The notes beneath the pieces are model-generated. The model saw nothing but the letters and a program-made list of their open reading frames with translations, did no database searches and was not told where the DNA came from. Positions 1 through 7,786 of a stretch of DNA of 64,000 bases are shown here, in pieces. Position numbers and translations under genes: made by a program. Source of the stretch: Magnetospirillum sp. (GTDB lineage: Bacteria; Pseudomonadota; Alphaproteobacteria; Rhodospirillales; Magnetospirillaceae); the NCBI GenBank assembly GCA_024707145.1, contig JANQAI010000014.1:1-64000 (forward strand). Direction: 5' to 3'. Numbering within the stretch: position 1 is the stretch's first letter; each line of letters begins with the position of its first letter.

Positions 1-1509
1 TACCGGGGTTGCTTCCGCCAAGGTGACGATCAGAACGCGGGTAAAGGCGGAGTCGCGCAGGCGGGGAAGCAACTGGCGTACGGCCTCGGGCATGTCAGCC
101 TGGGTGCGCAGCACCTCGCGGTGATAGGCCTCGGCGGCATCCAGCAGCAGGATGGTGTGGCCCGTGGGCGCGGTGTCCAGCACGACGAAACCGTTCCGAC
201 CCTCGTCCACCGTGCGGGCGAAGGCGCGGAAGACGGCGATTTCCTCGGTGCAGGGCGAGCGCAGGTCCTCTTCCAGCATGGCACGGCCGGCGGCGTCCAG
301 GCCGGCGCCCGCTTTGGCCAGCACCTCGTCGCGATAGCGCGCCACCTCGGCTTCCGGGTCGATACGGGTGACTGTCAGACTGGGGATGGCGTCCTCCACC
401 GCCCCCGCCACGTGGGCGGCCGGGTCGGTGGTGGACAGCAGCACCTTATGGCCCCGGCGGGCCAGCGCAGCCGCCACCGCAGCGGCGACCGACGTCTTGC
501 CGACACCGCCCTTGCCCATGGTCATGATGACGCCATGGCCGCTTGCGGCCAGATCGTCAACCAGCGGCGCCAAGCCGGCCGGCAGGTGGGCGGGCACGTC
601 CGGCAAGATGTCGTTTTGCTGGACCAGGGCAGGGTTGGACATGCCGCGCAAAGAATCCAGCCCGACCGTTCCCTTGGGCAGGAATGGCGTTTCGCCACGC
701 GGCAGGCTCGCCAAGCCCTTCGGCATGACGGCGATGGCCGTCTGGCCGCGTCGGGTCATGGCGTCGGCCACCGCGTCACCGGCGAAGGTCGCGACGAACA
801 CTCCGTTCAACGCCAGGCGCAGATTGGTGACGCCCAGTTCCGCCAGCTCCAGCCGAGTCCGCTCGGCTTCGCGCAGGGAAGAAGGCTCGGGGCGGCCGAC
901 CAGCACCACCGTGGTCGTCGCGGGGTCGGACAAGCGGGCGACGGTAGCGGCGTACAGCGCCTTTTGCTTCTCCAGACCGGCCAGCGGCCCCAGGCACGAG
1001 GCGCCACCGGTGGAGGAGGCGATGAACTCGGTCCAGGCCGAGGGCAGCGTCAGCAGGCGCAGCGTGTGGCCGGTCGGCGCGGTGTCGAAGATGACGTGGT
1101 CGAACTCGGCCGTGGTCGCCGGATCGCCCAGCAGTTTGGCGAACTCATCGAAGGCGGCGATTTCCACCGTGCAGGCGCCCGAGAATTGCTCCTCCATGCT
1201 GGCGATGGCGGCCGGCGGTAGGATGCTGCGATAGGGGCCGACCATGCGCTCGCGGTAATCACGCGCCGCCGCCTCGGGATCGATGTTGAGCGCGAACAGG
1301 TTGGGCGCACCGGTCACTGCCGTGGGCCGCTGCGACAGGCCCGTGCCCAGCACCTCGTCCAGGTTGGAAGCCGGGTCGGTGCTGACGATTAGCACCCGCT
1401 TGCCGGCGTCGGCCAGGGCAAGGCCGGTGGCGCAGGACAGCGACGTCTTGCCGACGCCGCCCTTGCCGGTGAAGAAGGCGTAGCGCGTGACGATCGACGG
1501 CAGGGCCAT
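1..1509 (-). CDS. arsA: Arsenite-transporting ATPase ArsA (3' end cut by window edge)
   Basis: Soluble ATPase that drives arsenite export by docking on the membrane permease and receives As(III) from ArsD. It begins with ATG at 1509 and runs open for 503 codons to the window edge; the family is about 580 residues, so the C-terminus is missing. Both halves of the duplicated fold are visible: P-loop GKGGVGKTS near residue 15 and again near residue 335, and the signature DTAPTGHT in each half. Cysteines sit in the contexts SGACTVE, GASCLGP and RSPCTEE, which correspond to the three arsenite-binding cysteines of known ArsA proteins. It starts 11 bp after arsD, so the two are co-transcribed. Confidence 0.95.
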   Translation of the reverse strand, partial: MALPSIVTRYAFFTGKGGVGKTSLSCATGLALADAGKRVLIVSTDPASNLDEVLGTGLSQRPTAVTGAPNLFALNIDPEAAARDYRERMVGPYRSILPPAAIASMEEQFSGACTVEIAAFDEFAKLLGDPATTAEFDHVIFDTAPTGHTLRLLTLPSAWTEFIASSTGGASCLGPLAGLEKQKALYAATVARLSDPATTTVVLVGRPEPSSLREAERTRLELAELGVTNLRLALNGVFVATFAGDAVADAMTRRGQTAIAVMPKGLASLPRGETPFLPKGTVGLDSLRGMSNPALVQQNDILPDVPAHLPAGLAPLVDDLAASGHGVIMTMGKGGVGKTSVAAAVAAALARRGHKVLLSTTDPAAHVAGAVEDAIPSLTVTRIDPEAEVARYRDEVLAKAGAGLDAAGRAMLEEDLRSPCTEEIAVFRAFARTVDEGRNGFVVLDTAPTGHTILLLDAAEAYHREVLRTQADMPEAVRQLLPRLRDSAFTRVLIVTLAEATPV

Positions 1510-1520
1510 GATGGCGTCCT

Positions 1521-1886
1521 TTAGCAGCAGCTGGAACCCGAGCAGCAGGACCCGCCGGCCTTGACGGTGATCTTCGGCTTGGCCGCGCCGAGGTCCAGCT
1601 TGGCCGCCAGCTGGTCACGGGTGAGATGGATGCCGGTCGAGACGATGGCGCCGTCGATGGCGATGATCGGCAGCCGGTCCATGCCGGCCTCCATCTCCTT
1701 GACCACGGCTGGGTTGGCGGCGAACGCCTGCGGCTCGGTGCCCAAATTGTAGCGCTGGACCTCGACACCCTGTTCGGCCACCCACTTGAGGTCGGCGGCA
1801 AAGGCCACCAGTGCCGGGTCGACGTCGGGGCCGCACACGCCGGTCGAGCAGCACATGGCAGGGTCGTAGACTTCGAGCTTCTTCAT
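1521..1886 (-). CDS. arsD: Arsenic metallochaperone ArsD
   Basis: Small cytosolic chaperone that binds As(III) and hands it to ArsA. The 121-residue product starts MKKLEVYDPAMCCSTGVCG, the usual ArsD N-terminus with the Cys12-Cys13-Cys18 site, and ends with two further Cys pairs (CCSGSSCC). An upstream in-frame ATG at 1904 exists, but the 1886 start matches the family length and beginning. It sits between the PstS-like gene and arsA on the same strand. Confidence 0.93.
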   Translation of the reverse strand: MKKLEVYDPAMCCSTGVCGPDVDPALVAFAADLKWVAEQGVEVQRYNLGTEPQAFAANPAVVKEMEAGMDRLPIIAIDGAIVSTGIHLTRDQLAAKLDLGAAKPKITVKAGGSCCSGSSCC

Positions 1887-1951
1887 GATCGTTTCCATTC
1901 TCAATAAGCGGCAACGCCATCCGACAGATGGCGCCGCCTGCGACGAAACAT

Positions 1952-2716
1952 CTATTGGCGAAACTTCCCGATCGCCTCGATCACGCGCTTGGCCTCGGCT
2001 TTCGGCTCTCCCCGAGTGACCAGAGACAGACGTTGGGCGATCCGCGTATCGGTCTCCACGACCGCCGTGCCTGTGCGTAGAGCAACCGGGGTCGAGGAAC
2101 TGATGAACCCGATGCCGTTCGGCTTGCGGGCGACCATCAAGGCGACGTCGGGAGCCTCGTCAACCTCCGAGACCAGCTCGGAAAACGGCCTTCCTCCCAG
2201 AAGATCGTGCTCGACCATGGTCCGCATGGCGCCGAAACGGCTTTCCGAGAACGGAGCGATCGCACCGGCAGGGCCGCCGGCATCCTGCCAATTCTTTAGG
2301 TCACCCAAATAAATGGCCCGGAGCTGACTGGCAGACAATTTCTTTACGGGATTGCCCTGGTTGACGATGAACTCGACCTTGGCGGTTCCCAGGTCGAATA
2401 CGCGCAGTTCGCTCCGATCGACATTGTAGGCGGCGACGGCCTTGGCCATCTTGGCGAGAACCTCATCCAACTCGGAAGAAATCATGGCGATGTCGGCATT
2501 TCCAGCGAGCAAATCGGTGACGCCGGCCCCTGACGAATTGGGAGATACGGCGAGCTTCACTCCCACAGCACTTTCGATTTGCGTCCGATGCGGCAGAACG
2601 ATGCTATTGGCTACGCTGGTTGAACCGCTCACACGGAGCAACCCGTTTTCGGCGGACGCGTGTCCCGCCGCCCCCAGAACCATTACCAGCACCGTTGCAA
2701 AGAAAGTCCTGAGCAT
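1952..2716 (-). CDS. Periplasmic PstS-like phosphate/oxyanion-binding protein
   Basis: A 254-residue secreted solute-binding protein. The first 22 residues are a signal peptide ending ASA. The mature part begins RVSGSTSVANS and contains PNSSGAGVTDLLAG, the anion-binding loops of the PstS-like family, then the typical VNQGNPVKKLSASQLRAIY stretch. No pstCAB genes are nearby. It lies between acr3 and arsD in the arsenic operon with a gap of about 65 bp before arsD, which suggests an oxyanion-binding role (arsenate or phosphate). Ligand specificity is inference. Confidence 0.8.
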   Translation of the reverse strand: MLRTFFATVLVMVLGAAGHASAENGLLRVSGSTSVANSIVLPHRTQIESAVGVKLAVSPNSSGAGVTDLLAGNADIAMISSELDEVLAKMAKAVAAYNVDRSELRVFDLGTAKVEFIVNQGNPVKKLSASQLRAIYLGDLKNWQDAGGPAGAIAPFSESRFGAMRTMVEHDLLGGRPFSELVSEVDEAPDVALMVARKPNGIGFISSSTPVALRTGTAVVETDTRIAQRLSLVTRGEPKAEAKRVIEAIGKFRQ

Positions 2717-2931
2717 TCTGGCCTCCTTCTCTCGCTCCCCCGGATGGCGGAGCAGTCGGTCATGGTGGTTGGCCGCTGGGCTTCATTCCTTGCTTTGCGT
2801 TGTCGTGCCCCGCCCCAGCCGTTCATCTTCCCTGGATGATCTTCTCCTCCCGGTCATCAGCAGTTTCGCGACCTCACATTGCCGGCAATGGCGGCAACAC
2901 CCGGCTGGTGCCGTACACGCCCGCTCATCGC

Positions 2932-4002
2932 TCAGGCTCTAGCTTCGTACCAGTCCTTGGACGCATTGACGATGCGCACCACCGACAGCATCACCGGCAC
3001 CTCGATCAGCACACCCACCACGGTGGCGAGCGCGGCGCCCGACTGGAAGCCGAACAGGCTGATGGCGGCGGCCACCGCCAGCTCGAAGAAGTTGCTGGCG
3101 CCGATCAGCGCCGACGGCCCGGCCACGCAATGGGCGACGCCCAGCTTCTTATTGAGCAGGTAGGCGAGGCCGGAGTTGAAGTAGACCTGGATGGTGATGG
3201 GCACCGCCAGCAGCAGGATGACCAGCGGCTGCGCGATGATCTGCTCGCCCTGGAAGCCGAACAGCAGCACCAGGGTGGTCAGCAGCGCCACCAGCGAGAG
3301 CGGGCCCAGCTTGGCCAGCAGGTTGGACAGCGCCTGGGGCCCGCGGGCCAGCAGGGCCTTGCGCCACACCTGCGCCACCGCCACCGGCACCACGATGTAG
3401 AGCACTACCGACAGCAACAGGGTGTCCCACGGCACGGTGATGGACGACAGCCCCAGCAGCAGGCCGACGATGGGGGCGAAGGCCACCACCATGATGGTGT
3501 CGTTGAGCGCCACCTGGCTGAGCGTGAAGTGCGGCTCGCCGTTGGTCAGGTTGGACCACACGAACACCATGGCGGTGCACGGCGCCGCCGCCAGCAGGAT
3601 GAGGCCGGCGATGTAGCTGTCGATCTGGTCGGCGGGAAGCCAGGGCCGGAACAGGGTGGAGACGAACACCCAACCGAGCAGCGCCATGGAGAACGGCTTG
3701 ACCGCCCAGTTGATGAAAAGGGTGACGCCGATGCCTTTCCAGTGCTCCTTGACCTGATGCAGGGCGCCGAAGTCGATCTTGAGCAGCATCGGGATGATCA
3801 TGGCCCAGATCAGCACCGCCACCGGCAGGTTGACCTGGGCCACCTCCATGCCGCCGATGGCGTGGAACGGCGCGGGCAGGAAATGCCCGAGCGCCACGCC
3901 GGCGACGATGCACAGCGCCACCCACAGCGTCAGGTAGCGCTCGAAGCCCCCCATGGCAGCCCCGCTGGCAGCCTTTGCCGCCACTTCACACTGGGCGGAC
4001 AA
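2932..4002 (-). CDS. acr3: Arsenite efflux permease Acr3
   Basis: Integral membrane As(III) exporter of the BART superfamily with about ten membrane segments. The conserved AAPCTAMVFVWS segment holds the essential Cys of this family. I place the start at TTG 4002 (MSAQCEVAAKAAS): it follows the arsC stop directly, has GAGGT as ribosome binding site inside the arsC end, and gives the usual Acr3 N-terminus; ATG at 3954 is the alternative. It is coupled to the arsC gene at 4004-4453 and acts with ArsA and ArsD downstream. Confidence 0.93.
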   Translation of the reverse strand: MSAQCEVAAKAASGAAMGGFERYLTLWVALCIVAGVALGHFLPAPFHAIGGMEVAQVNLPVAVLIWAMIIPMLLKIDFGALHQVKEHWKGIGVTLFINWAVKPFSMALLGWVFVSTLFRPWLPADQIDSYIAGLILLAAAPCTAMVFVWSNLTNGEPHFTLSQVALNDTIMVVAFAPIVGLLLGLSSITVPWDTLLLSVVLYIVVPVAVAQVWRKALLARGPQALSNLLAKLGPLSLVALLTTLVLLFGFQGEQIIAQPLVILLLAVPITIQVYFNSGLAYLLNKKLGVAHCVAGPSALIGASNFFELAVAAAISLFGFQSGAALATVVGVLIEVPVMLSVVRIVNASKDWYEARA

Positions 4003-4003
4003 C

Positions 4004-4453
4004 TCAGACCTCCCCGGCGCGGTCGGGGCCAAGTTCCATCAGCCGGCGCACCTTCGCTTCGATCATGCCGTAGACCTCGCGGAACACCGCCAGCCGCTCC
4101 TCGTGGGTGCCCTCTGCCGCTGCGGGGTCGGGGAAGCCGATGTGGACCTTGGCCGGATGGCCCGGCCAGATCGGGCAGACCTCGCCGGCGGCGTTGTCGC
4201 AGACGGTGATGACCAGATCCATCTTGGGCGCGTTAGGCAAGGCGAACTCGTCCCACGACTTGGAGCGCAGGCCCTCCACCGAATGCCCCTTCTCCTTGAG
4301 GATTTCGACGGAGAGCGGGTTGACCTTGCCGGTCGGCTTGCTGCCGGCGCTGTACGCCTTCCACTTGCCGCCGCCGAGGTCGTTGATCAGACACTCGGCC
4401 AGCACCGAGCGGGCGCTGTTGCCGGTGCACAGGACGAGAACGTTGATTGCCAT
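4004..4453 (-). CDS. arsC: Arsenate reductase, low-molecular-weight phosphatase type (copy 1)
   Basis: Reduces arsenate to arsenite for export by Acr3. The 149-residue product has the P-loop CTGNSARS at residue 9, and the redox segment TVCDNAAGEVCP near residue 84, which marks the thioredoxin-coupled ArsC type rather than the glutaredoxin type. It starts 17 bp after the second arsC and is followed without gap by acr3. It is close in sequence to its neighbour at 4471-4971, so the pair looks like an old tandem duplication. Confidence 0.94.
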   Translation of the reverse strand: MAINVLVLCTGNSARSVLAECLINDLGGGKWKAYSAGSKPTGKVNPLSVEILKEKGHSVEGLRSKSWDEFALPNAPKMDLVITVCDNAAGEVCPIWPGHPAKVHIGFPDPAAAEGTHEERLAVFREVYGMIEAKVRRLMELGPDRAGEV

Positions 4454-4470
4454 GAAGGTTTCCTCGGATA

Positions 4471-4971
4471 TTACGCTTTGGTTCTACCGATGTCGTCGAG
4501 GTGCTTCTGCAGCGACAATTTGTCGAGCGAGCGGATGGGCAGAGCGGCGAAGATGTTGATGCGGTTGTAGAGCATGCGCATGACCTCGCCGCAGAAGGCC
4601 GCCTTCTCGGTCTCGCTGCCGGTGAACTCGGCCGGGTCGGGCACGCCCCAATGGGCGGTCATGGGCTGGCCCGGCCATACCGGGCACACCTCGCCAGCGG
4701 CATTGTCGCAGACGGTGAAGACGAAATCCAGTTCAGGGGCGCCGGGCTTGGCGAATTCCTCCCAGGACTTGGAGCGCAGCCCCTCGGTCGGATAGTTGGT
4801 TTTCTTCAGCAGACTGAGAACCGTCGGATCCACATGTCCTTTTGGGTGGCTGCCCGCGCTGAACGCGCGGAACTTGCCGCTGAGGTCGCGGTTGAGGATG
4901 GCTTCGGCCATGATGCTGCGCGCCGAGTTGCCGGTACACAGGAACAGCACGTTGTAGGTCTTCTCGCTCAT
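4471..4971 (-). CDS. arsC: Arsenate reductase, low-molecular-weight phosphatase type (copy 2)
   Basis: Second thioredoxin-type arsenate reductase, 166 residues. It has CTGNSARS near residue 12 and FTVCDNAAGEVCPVWPG near residue 88. Compared with copy 1 it carries a longer C-terminal tail rich in basic and helical residues. Its start ATG overlaps the arsR stop by 4 bp, indicating translational coupling as the first enzyme of the operon. Having two Trx-type reductases in one operon could widen reductant or partner range; that is inference. Confidence 0.94.
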   Translation of the reverse strand: MSEKTYNVLFLCTGNSARSIMAEAILNRDLSGKFRAFSAGSHPKGHVDPTVLSLLKKTNYPTEGLRSKSWEEFAKPGAPELDFVFTVCDNAAGEVCPVWPGQPMTAHWGVPDPAEFTGSETEKAAFCGEVMRMLYNRINIFAALPIRSLDKLSLQKHLDDIGRTKA

Positions 4972-5390
4972 GATGGTCCCCCACAGCAGGTGGATGCCTC
5001 GGGAGCCTGAGCATTCGGAGCTAACGCAGCGCGCCCCTGATCGCAGAGGACGGGGAGCGGCACCGCATTCACCAGCGCCAGCACGCGGCGATCCTCGGCC
5101 GTGGTCGGGTCGTCCACCAGGGACTTCCGGACCAGGGCGAGGAATTGGGGCGCGTAGGGGTTCAACTGGCGATCAGCCAGTCGATAATAGACCCACTTGC
5201 CGTCCCGACGCTGCTGGAGCAGCCCAGCCGTCTTCAGCGCCGCCAGATGCTTGGAAATGGTGGCAGGCGCGAGGTCCATGACGGTGGTGATCTGGCAGAC
5301 GCACAGTTCGCCGCCCTCAAGGAGCTTGAGGATACGTACCCGGCTGGGGTCCGCGACGGCTTTGGCTACAGTCTCGAATGTCTCAAGCAT
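4968..5390 (-). CDS. arsR: Arsenic-responsive repressor ArsR
   Basis: ArsR/SmtB winged-helix repressor of 140 residues and first gene of the ars operon. The recognition region contains ELCVCQI, the vicinal Cys pair that binds As(III) and releases the repressor from DNA, followed by the ATISKHLAAL helix. The C-terminus ends in STCCGGPS, an additional Cys pair found in a subset of ArsR proteins. A perfect inverted repeat lies just upstream (5403-5423), so autoregulation is likely. Confidence 0.94.
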   Translation of the reverse strand: MLETFETVAKAVADPSRVRILKLLEGGELCVCQITTVMDLAPATISKHLAALKTAGLLQQRRDGKWVYYRLADRQLNPYAPQFLALVRKSLVDDPTTAEDRRVLALVNAVPLPVLCDQGRAALAPNAQAPEASTCCGGPS

Positions 5391-5402
5391 GGCGGGACAC
5401 TA

Positions 5403-5423
5403 TGCTCATTTCGCCCATGAGCA
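5403..5423. promoter_or_regulatory. Putative ArsR operator
   Basis: Perfect inverted repeat TGCTCAT-N7-ATGAGCA beginning 13 bp upstream of the arsR start codon. Position and symmetry fit a repressor site for the minus-strand ars operon. No other strong dyad was seen between arsR and the receiver gene at 5640. Confidence 0.55.
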
Positions 5424-5639
5424 AAATGATACATTTGTGAACGCGGGTCTGCAATGCCGTGGGCGCCGTGTCGTTTAGCCGGTTATTCGCACACACGAGC
5501 GGCAACTCGTGATCAACGGACGGCCGAAAGAGCGGATGGAGAATCAAGAACGCCTCTATATGCTTAATATATCGGCGGTTTTGGGTTGCGGGGCAGAATT
5601 TGAAGCTGCGATCTTGAGGTTATGAGGCAGATTTGCCCA

Positions 5640-6038
5640 TCACTCCAACGCCCGGCCAAGAGCCGCGAGGATATCGGTGATCCCTGCCGGTTTGCGCAGG
5701 ATCTGGATATCACCCAGTGTCGCCAAATCTTGCGCCGCCCAATCGTCGGCGGTCAGCACGATAACCGGGAGCAAAGGAGCGTCTCGCTGCCGGATTGCCG
5801 CAACCAGCTCCGCACCGCCGCAGCCGGGCATGTTGAGGTCGGTGAGGACGGCATCAAAGGAACCTGTCGACAGCAGTCGCATCGCCTCCAATCCGTTCGC
5901 GGCGGTGGACACGAGCAGCCCTTGCCTCTCGAACAAGTCCCGAAGGACATCCACGATCAGCGGTTCGTCATCAACGACGAGAACATGAGAGCGACCAGAC
6001 ACGATACTTTCCCAAGGTTTGCGATCCTCAGAACCCAC
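5640..6038 (-). CDS. Stand-alone response-regulator receiver protein
   Basis: A 132-residue protein made only of a CheY-like receiver domain. Visible features are the acidic pair VVDDEP, the phospho-acceptor in VLTDLNMPG, the switch Thr in VLTADD and the Lys in LRKPAG. There is no output domain. The start at 6038 is GTG; an alternative GTG at 6002 would give VSGRSHVLVVDDE. No cognate kinase is adjacent. Confidence 0.8.
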   Translation of the reverse strand: MGSEDRKPWESIVSGRSHVLVVDDEPLIVDVLRDLFERQGLLVSTAANGLEAMRLLSTGSFDAVLTDLNMPGCGGAELVAAIRQRDAPLLPVIVLTADDWAAQDLATLGDIQILRKPAGITDILAALGRALE

Positions 6039-6069
6039 CGACCCGGCAGCGATGGTTTCGCGGAAATAT

Positions 6070-6255
6070 TCAGGATCCCAGTGTCTCGACCAAGCGCCGG
6101 GCAGCGGCAGGGCTGAGGCTGGGTTCGGCCGCCATGATCGCTACCACCGCGTGGTCGACTTGGCCGTCTCGACCGCACCCGTTCCGCCGGGCTTCCTCCA
6201 TTGCCCCAGCGATGATCTCCACCAGCGACCGTCGCTCACGTCCCGTCATCGCCAT
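6070..6255 (-). CDS. Small hypothetical protein, 61 residues
   Basis: Short charged helical protein beginning MAMTGRERRSLVEIIAGAM, of no family that I recognise. Its start overlaps the end of the upstream XRE regulator gene by about 20 bp once that gene's frameshift is corrected, suggesting coupling to it. ATG 6249 is an alternative start. Confidence 0.45.
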   Translation of the reverse strand: MAMTGRERRSLVEIIAGAMEEARRNGCGRDGQVDHAVVAIMAAEPSLSPAAARRLVETLGS

Positions 6256-6731
6256 CACTCTCGGTCCGCGCCATGGCCTTGATCAGACTGTAGATCGGCT
6301 TCCTGACAGTATCGGGAAGCCGATGGTAGTGCCGCAGGAGTTCCAGGCTTTCCCGCCACGACCAGATGTCTCCGCGGCCCCCCGGACGGTCGCACCGCCA
6401 AGTCGTCAGAGAGGTCATCGAAAAAGAACGACACGGGGACATCCAGAGCATGGGCGAGCCGGTGCAAAGTTGAGGCGGCAACCCGGTTGGAACCGCGCTC
6501 GTATTTCTGGATCTGCTGAAAAGTAAGCCCCAGCGCCTTGCCCAAGTCAGTCTGACTTAGGCCCAGCAGGGTGCGCCGCAGCCTGATGCGGGTGCCCACA
6601 TGAACATCAACCGGTTCCGGGCCGTCCCGGGTGGCAACACGGCGGCGGCGTTTCCGGGACGAAAGGGAGGCGCCGTCCCCCGATGCGGTGGGCGAGGTAT
6701 CATCGCTACGGTAGTCGATCTCGGATTTCAT
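6236..6731 (-). CDS. XRE-family transcriptional regulator (frameshift in given sequence)
   Basis: DNA-binding regulator with a basic N-terminal tail (SSRKRRRRVATR) and a helix-turn-helix of the type IRLRRTLLGLSQTDLGKALGLTFQQIQKYERG, followed by FFFDDL, a layout common in Rhodospirillales. The original frame runs off into non-homologous sequence at a run of six C (6378-6383 on the plus strand). Removing one base restores a C-terminus with ESLELLRHYHRL and VRKPIYSLIKAMA, as expected for the family, giving 164 residues. It is divergent from the XRE gene at 6854 across a large palindrome. Confidence 0.75.
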
Positions 6732-6800
6732 CGGCCCCGTTCCTCAACGCGCAGGCCATGCGCACGGTTTGATGGCACATCAATAACACGCCACCGTACG

Positions 6801-6837
6801 AATCGGAACCATCGTTCCTGGAACGATGGTTCCGATT
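6801..6837. promoter_or_regulatory. Perfect 37-bp palindrome between two XRE regulators
   Basis: Two 18-bp arms, AATCGGAACCATCGTTCC and its exact complement, separated by a single T. Each arm is itself an imperfect dyad (GGAAC-N4-GTTCC), so the site offers two adjacent operator copies. It ends 16 bp before the ATG of the 6854 gene and 70 bp before the 6731 gene. No T-tract follows, so a terminator is unlikely. Best read as the operator of one or both XRE proteins. Confidence 0.7.
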
Positions 6838-6853
6838 TGGGTTCCCTCCTGCC

Positions 6854-7075
6854 ATGGATCTCAAAGAGGTCATGGCGATCAACCTGCGTCGGGCACGTCA
6901 TGACAGACAGCTGACGCAGGAGGAATTGGCCGACCGTGCGGGACTGAGTGCCCGCTATGTCGGCGCAATCGAGCGTGCCGCCGTGTCCGCAAGCGTTACG
7001 GTTCTTGGCCATATCGCAGAGGCCCTCGACATGGACCCGGGAGATTTGCTCAAAAAGCCAGGAAAGACGGGTTAA
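6854..7075 (+). CDS. Small XRE-family helix-turn-helix regulator
   Basis: A 73-residue protein that is almost only a Cro/C1-type helix-turn-helix: INLRRARHDRQLTQEELADR followed by AGLSARYVGAIERA. There is no sensor domain. The start ATG at 6854 has no good Shine-Dalgarno sequence and lies 16 bp behind the perfect palindrome, so binding there would block transcription or initiation. It probably autoregulates with, or against, the divergent XRE gene. Confidence 0.8.
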   Translation: MDLKEVMAINLRRARHDRQLTQEELADRAGLSARYVGAIERAAVSASVTVLGHIAEALDMDPGDLLKKPGKTG

Positions 7076-7416
7076 TTCGCTCGCCACGCCAACAAGACCG
7101 TGGAAGCGTGTTCAGAGCCGGAAGCCCTGTGGGAGTGGCGTAAAGACACATCAAATGCACCAAACCCGTCCTGAGTCGGCACACCGGCACCCCTTCGCCA
7201 TCCTTGATGCGGAAGTCGCGCTTGCGCCTCCGAGCACGTCGGTGATAATCGAGCCGAAAGTATGCACGCCGCAAAAATTCGAGAATAAACTTTGGTTTTT
7301 CAACAGCCCACTTTTTTGACGGTATTTCTGGCGGTAAAGTAGATTCCCGCCGCCGGAGATGGGAACTTTTTCAATAAGTTAGCGATGCAAGAGACAATGG
7401 AGTGGGAGTGAGTACA
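7076..7416. other. Intergenic stretch without recognised gene
   Basis: About 340 bp between the small XRE gene and yjdM. The only open frames are a short minus-strand one at 7050-7274, with arginine-rich composition typical of a shadow frame. I see no clear promoter, terminator or structured RNA; an AT-rich patch lies near 7280-7390. Confidence 0.5.
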
Positions 7417-7764
7417 GTGAGCGACGAATTGAAGTGCCCCAAATGCGCTTCCGAGCACGTCTACCAGGACGGCAGCCTGTGGATTTGCCCGGAATGCGCC
7501 CATGAATTCAATCCCGGCGAAGCCGGCGCGAACGAGGCCGAAGACACAGTGGTCAAGGATGCCAACGGCAACGTACTGGCCGACGGCGACAGCGTCACCG
7601 TGATCAAGGACCTGAAGGTCAAGGGCTCGTCGCTGGTGGTCAAGGGCGGCACCAAGGTCAAGGGCATCCGCCTGACCGATGGCGCCGACGGGCACAACAT
7701 CGCCTGCAAGATCGACGGCATCGGCGCCATGAACCTGAAGTCCGAGTTCGTGAAGAAGGCTTAA
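7417..7764 (+). CDS. yjdM: YjdM (PhnA-like) zinc-ribbon protein
   Basis: Cytosolic protein of 115 residues, orthologous to Escherichia coli YjdM (formerly PhnA); its role is unclear despite the historic phosphonate name. The N-terminal zinc ribbon CPKCAS...WICPECAHEF is followed by the conserved VKDANGNVLADGDSVTVIKDL and the terminal LKSEFVKKA. I choose GTG 7417, which has GGAG nine bases upstream; GTG 7402 is possible. It is followed 22 bp later by purT. Confidence 0.88.
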   Translation: MSDELKCPKCASEHVYQDGSLWICPECAHEFNPGEAGANEAEDTVVKDANGNVLADGDSVTVIKDLKVKGSSLVVKGGTKVKGIRLTDGADGHNIACKIDGIGAMNLKSEFVKKA

Positions 7765-7786
7765 GACCCAAAGGGGAGAAACGGCC

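Noticed and set aside
7050..7274. Minus-strand 74-codon frame after the small XRE gene
   Set aside because: Arg-rich, no ribosome site and overlaps the end of the XRE gene.
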